5,555 nucleotides of DNA from Bacteroidota bacterium. GTDB taxonomy: Bacteria; Bacteroidota; Bacteroidia; UKL13-3. The stretch spans positions 1 through 5,555 of the forward strand of contig RDYC01000360.1 of the NCBI GenBank assembly GCA_004293295.1, written 5' to 3'. Numbering within the stretch: position 1 is the first letter of the stretch; each line of letters begins with the position of its first letter. Shown piece after piece: positions 5,453 through 5,555 of this stretch. The notes beneath the pieces were generated by a model, which saw only the letters and a program-made list of their open reading frames with translations, had not been told where the DNA came from and did not search any database. The translations under genes and the position numbers were made by a program.

Positions 5453-5555
5453 TCAATTAACCACCCAGGTTTCTTTGCCGGCAATCAGCTTATCTAAGTC
5501 ACCTGAACCATAACTTTCCAGTGCGTAATTTATCTGATTATTAAATAAATCATCA
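5453..5555 (-). CDS. 3' end of an unidentified gene (C-terminal 33 residues)
   Basis: A minus-strand frame open from the right edge ends at TGA 5453-5455. The visible C-terminus is about 33 residues, polar and partly helical, beginning DDLFNNQINYALESYGSG and closing with LDKLIAGKETWVVN. Codon use and amino-acid composition look like real coding sequence, the frame reaches the edge without a stop, and it ends 20 nt before the lipoprotein start, as expected for an operon partner. I do not recognise the family from this fragment. The gene body lies beyond the window. Confidence 0.65.
   Translation of the reverse strand, partial: DDLFNNQINYALESYGSGDLDKLIAGKETWVVN

Noticed and set aside
5433..5456. 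Longer N-terminus for the lipoprotein from TTG 5454-5456
   Set aside because: It would add eight polar residues before the signal peptide and overlap the upstream stop; the ATG at 5430-5432 gives a standard MKR type II signal.
1..5555. Mobile element, CRISPR array, defence island or natural-product cluster (prompted by the ABM and halogenase-superfamily names)
   Set aside because: There is no transposase, integrase, spaced direct repeat, tRNA or biosynthetic core gene. The ABM and SAM adenosyltransferase-like names reflect fold families, not an antibiotic or halogenation pathway.

Overview
The window looks like ordinary chromosome from a Bacteroidota bacterium, perhaps the Chitinophagales/Sphingobacteriales/Cytophagales side; the class cannot be fixed from this sequence. 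The evidence is AT-rich DNA, almost no Shine-Dalgarno sequences ahead of the starts, a TTG-N21-TAnnTTTG promoter-like pair of the Bacteroidota type, a purC protein of the long (~310-residue) form, and a lipoprotein with a Bacteroidota-like signal. The gene order ABM-domain protein / SAM adenosyltransferase-like protein / PhoH / PurC is, from memory, a common neighbourhood in this phylum.

Layout. Bases 1-1051 hold two minus-strand genes that overlap by 8 nt. The upstream one (275-1051) is a member of the SAM hydroxide adenosyltransferase (chlorinase/fluorinase, DUF62) superfamily. The downstream one (1-282) is a small antibiotic-biosynthesis-monooxygenase (ABM) fold protein whose C-terminus runs off the left edge. 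Bases 1052-1164 are a divergent control region with promoter-like elements on both strands and two related perfect palindromes of the form TTGTWWACAA. To the right, four plus-strand genes lie close together: phoH (1165-2136), purC (2175-3128) and two family-2 glycosyltransferases (3134-4036 and 4041-4796). Gaps are 38, 5 and 4 nt, so the four are probably cotranscribed. The plus-strand run meets a minus-strand lipoprotein gene (4803-5432) end to end with 6 nt between the stop codons, and a small hairpin covers both stops. The 3' end of one more minus-strand gene (5453-5555) sits just upstream of the lipoprotein and enters from the right edge.

How the genes fit together. PhoH (an RNA-linked P-loop ATPase) and PurC (step 8 of de novo purine synthesis) are housekeeping proteins. 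The two glycosyltransferases probably act on cell-surface glycans; the second resembles the WaaE/KdtX lipopolysaccharide-core group. Nothing suggests they are functionally tied to purine synthesis rather than simply sharing a transcript. No mobile element, CRISPR array, tRNA/rRNA, toxin-antitoxin or defence cassette is visible. I found no convincing new system. The points most worth a second look are the paired palindromes in the divergent control region and the loss of the canonical catalytic residues in the SAM adenosyltransferase-like protein.
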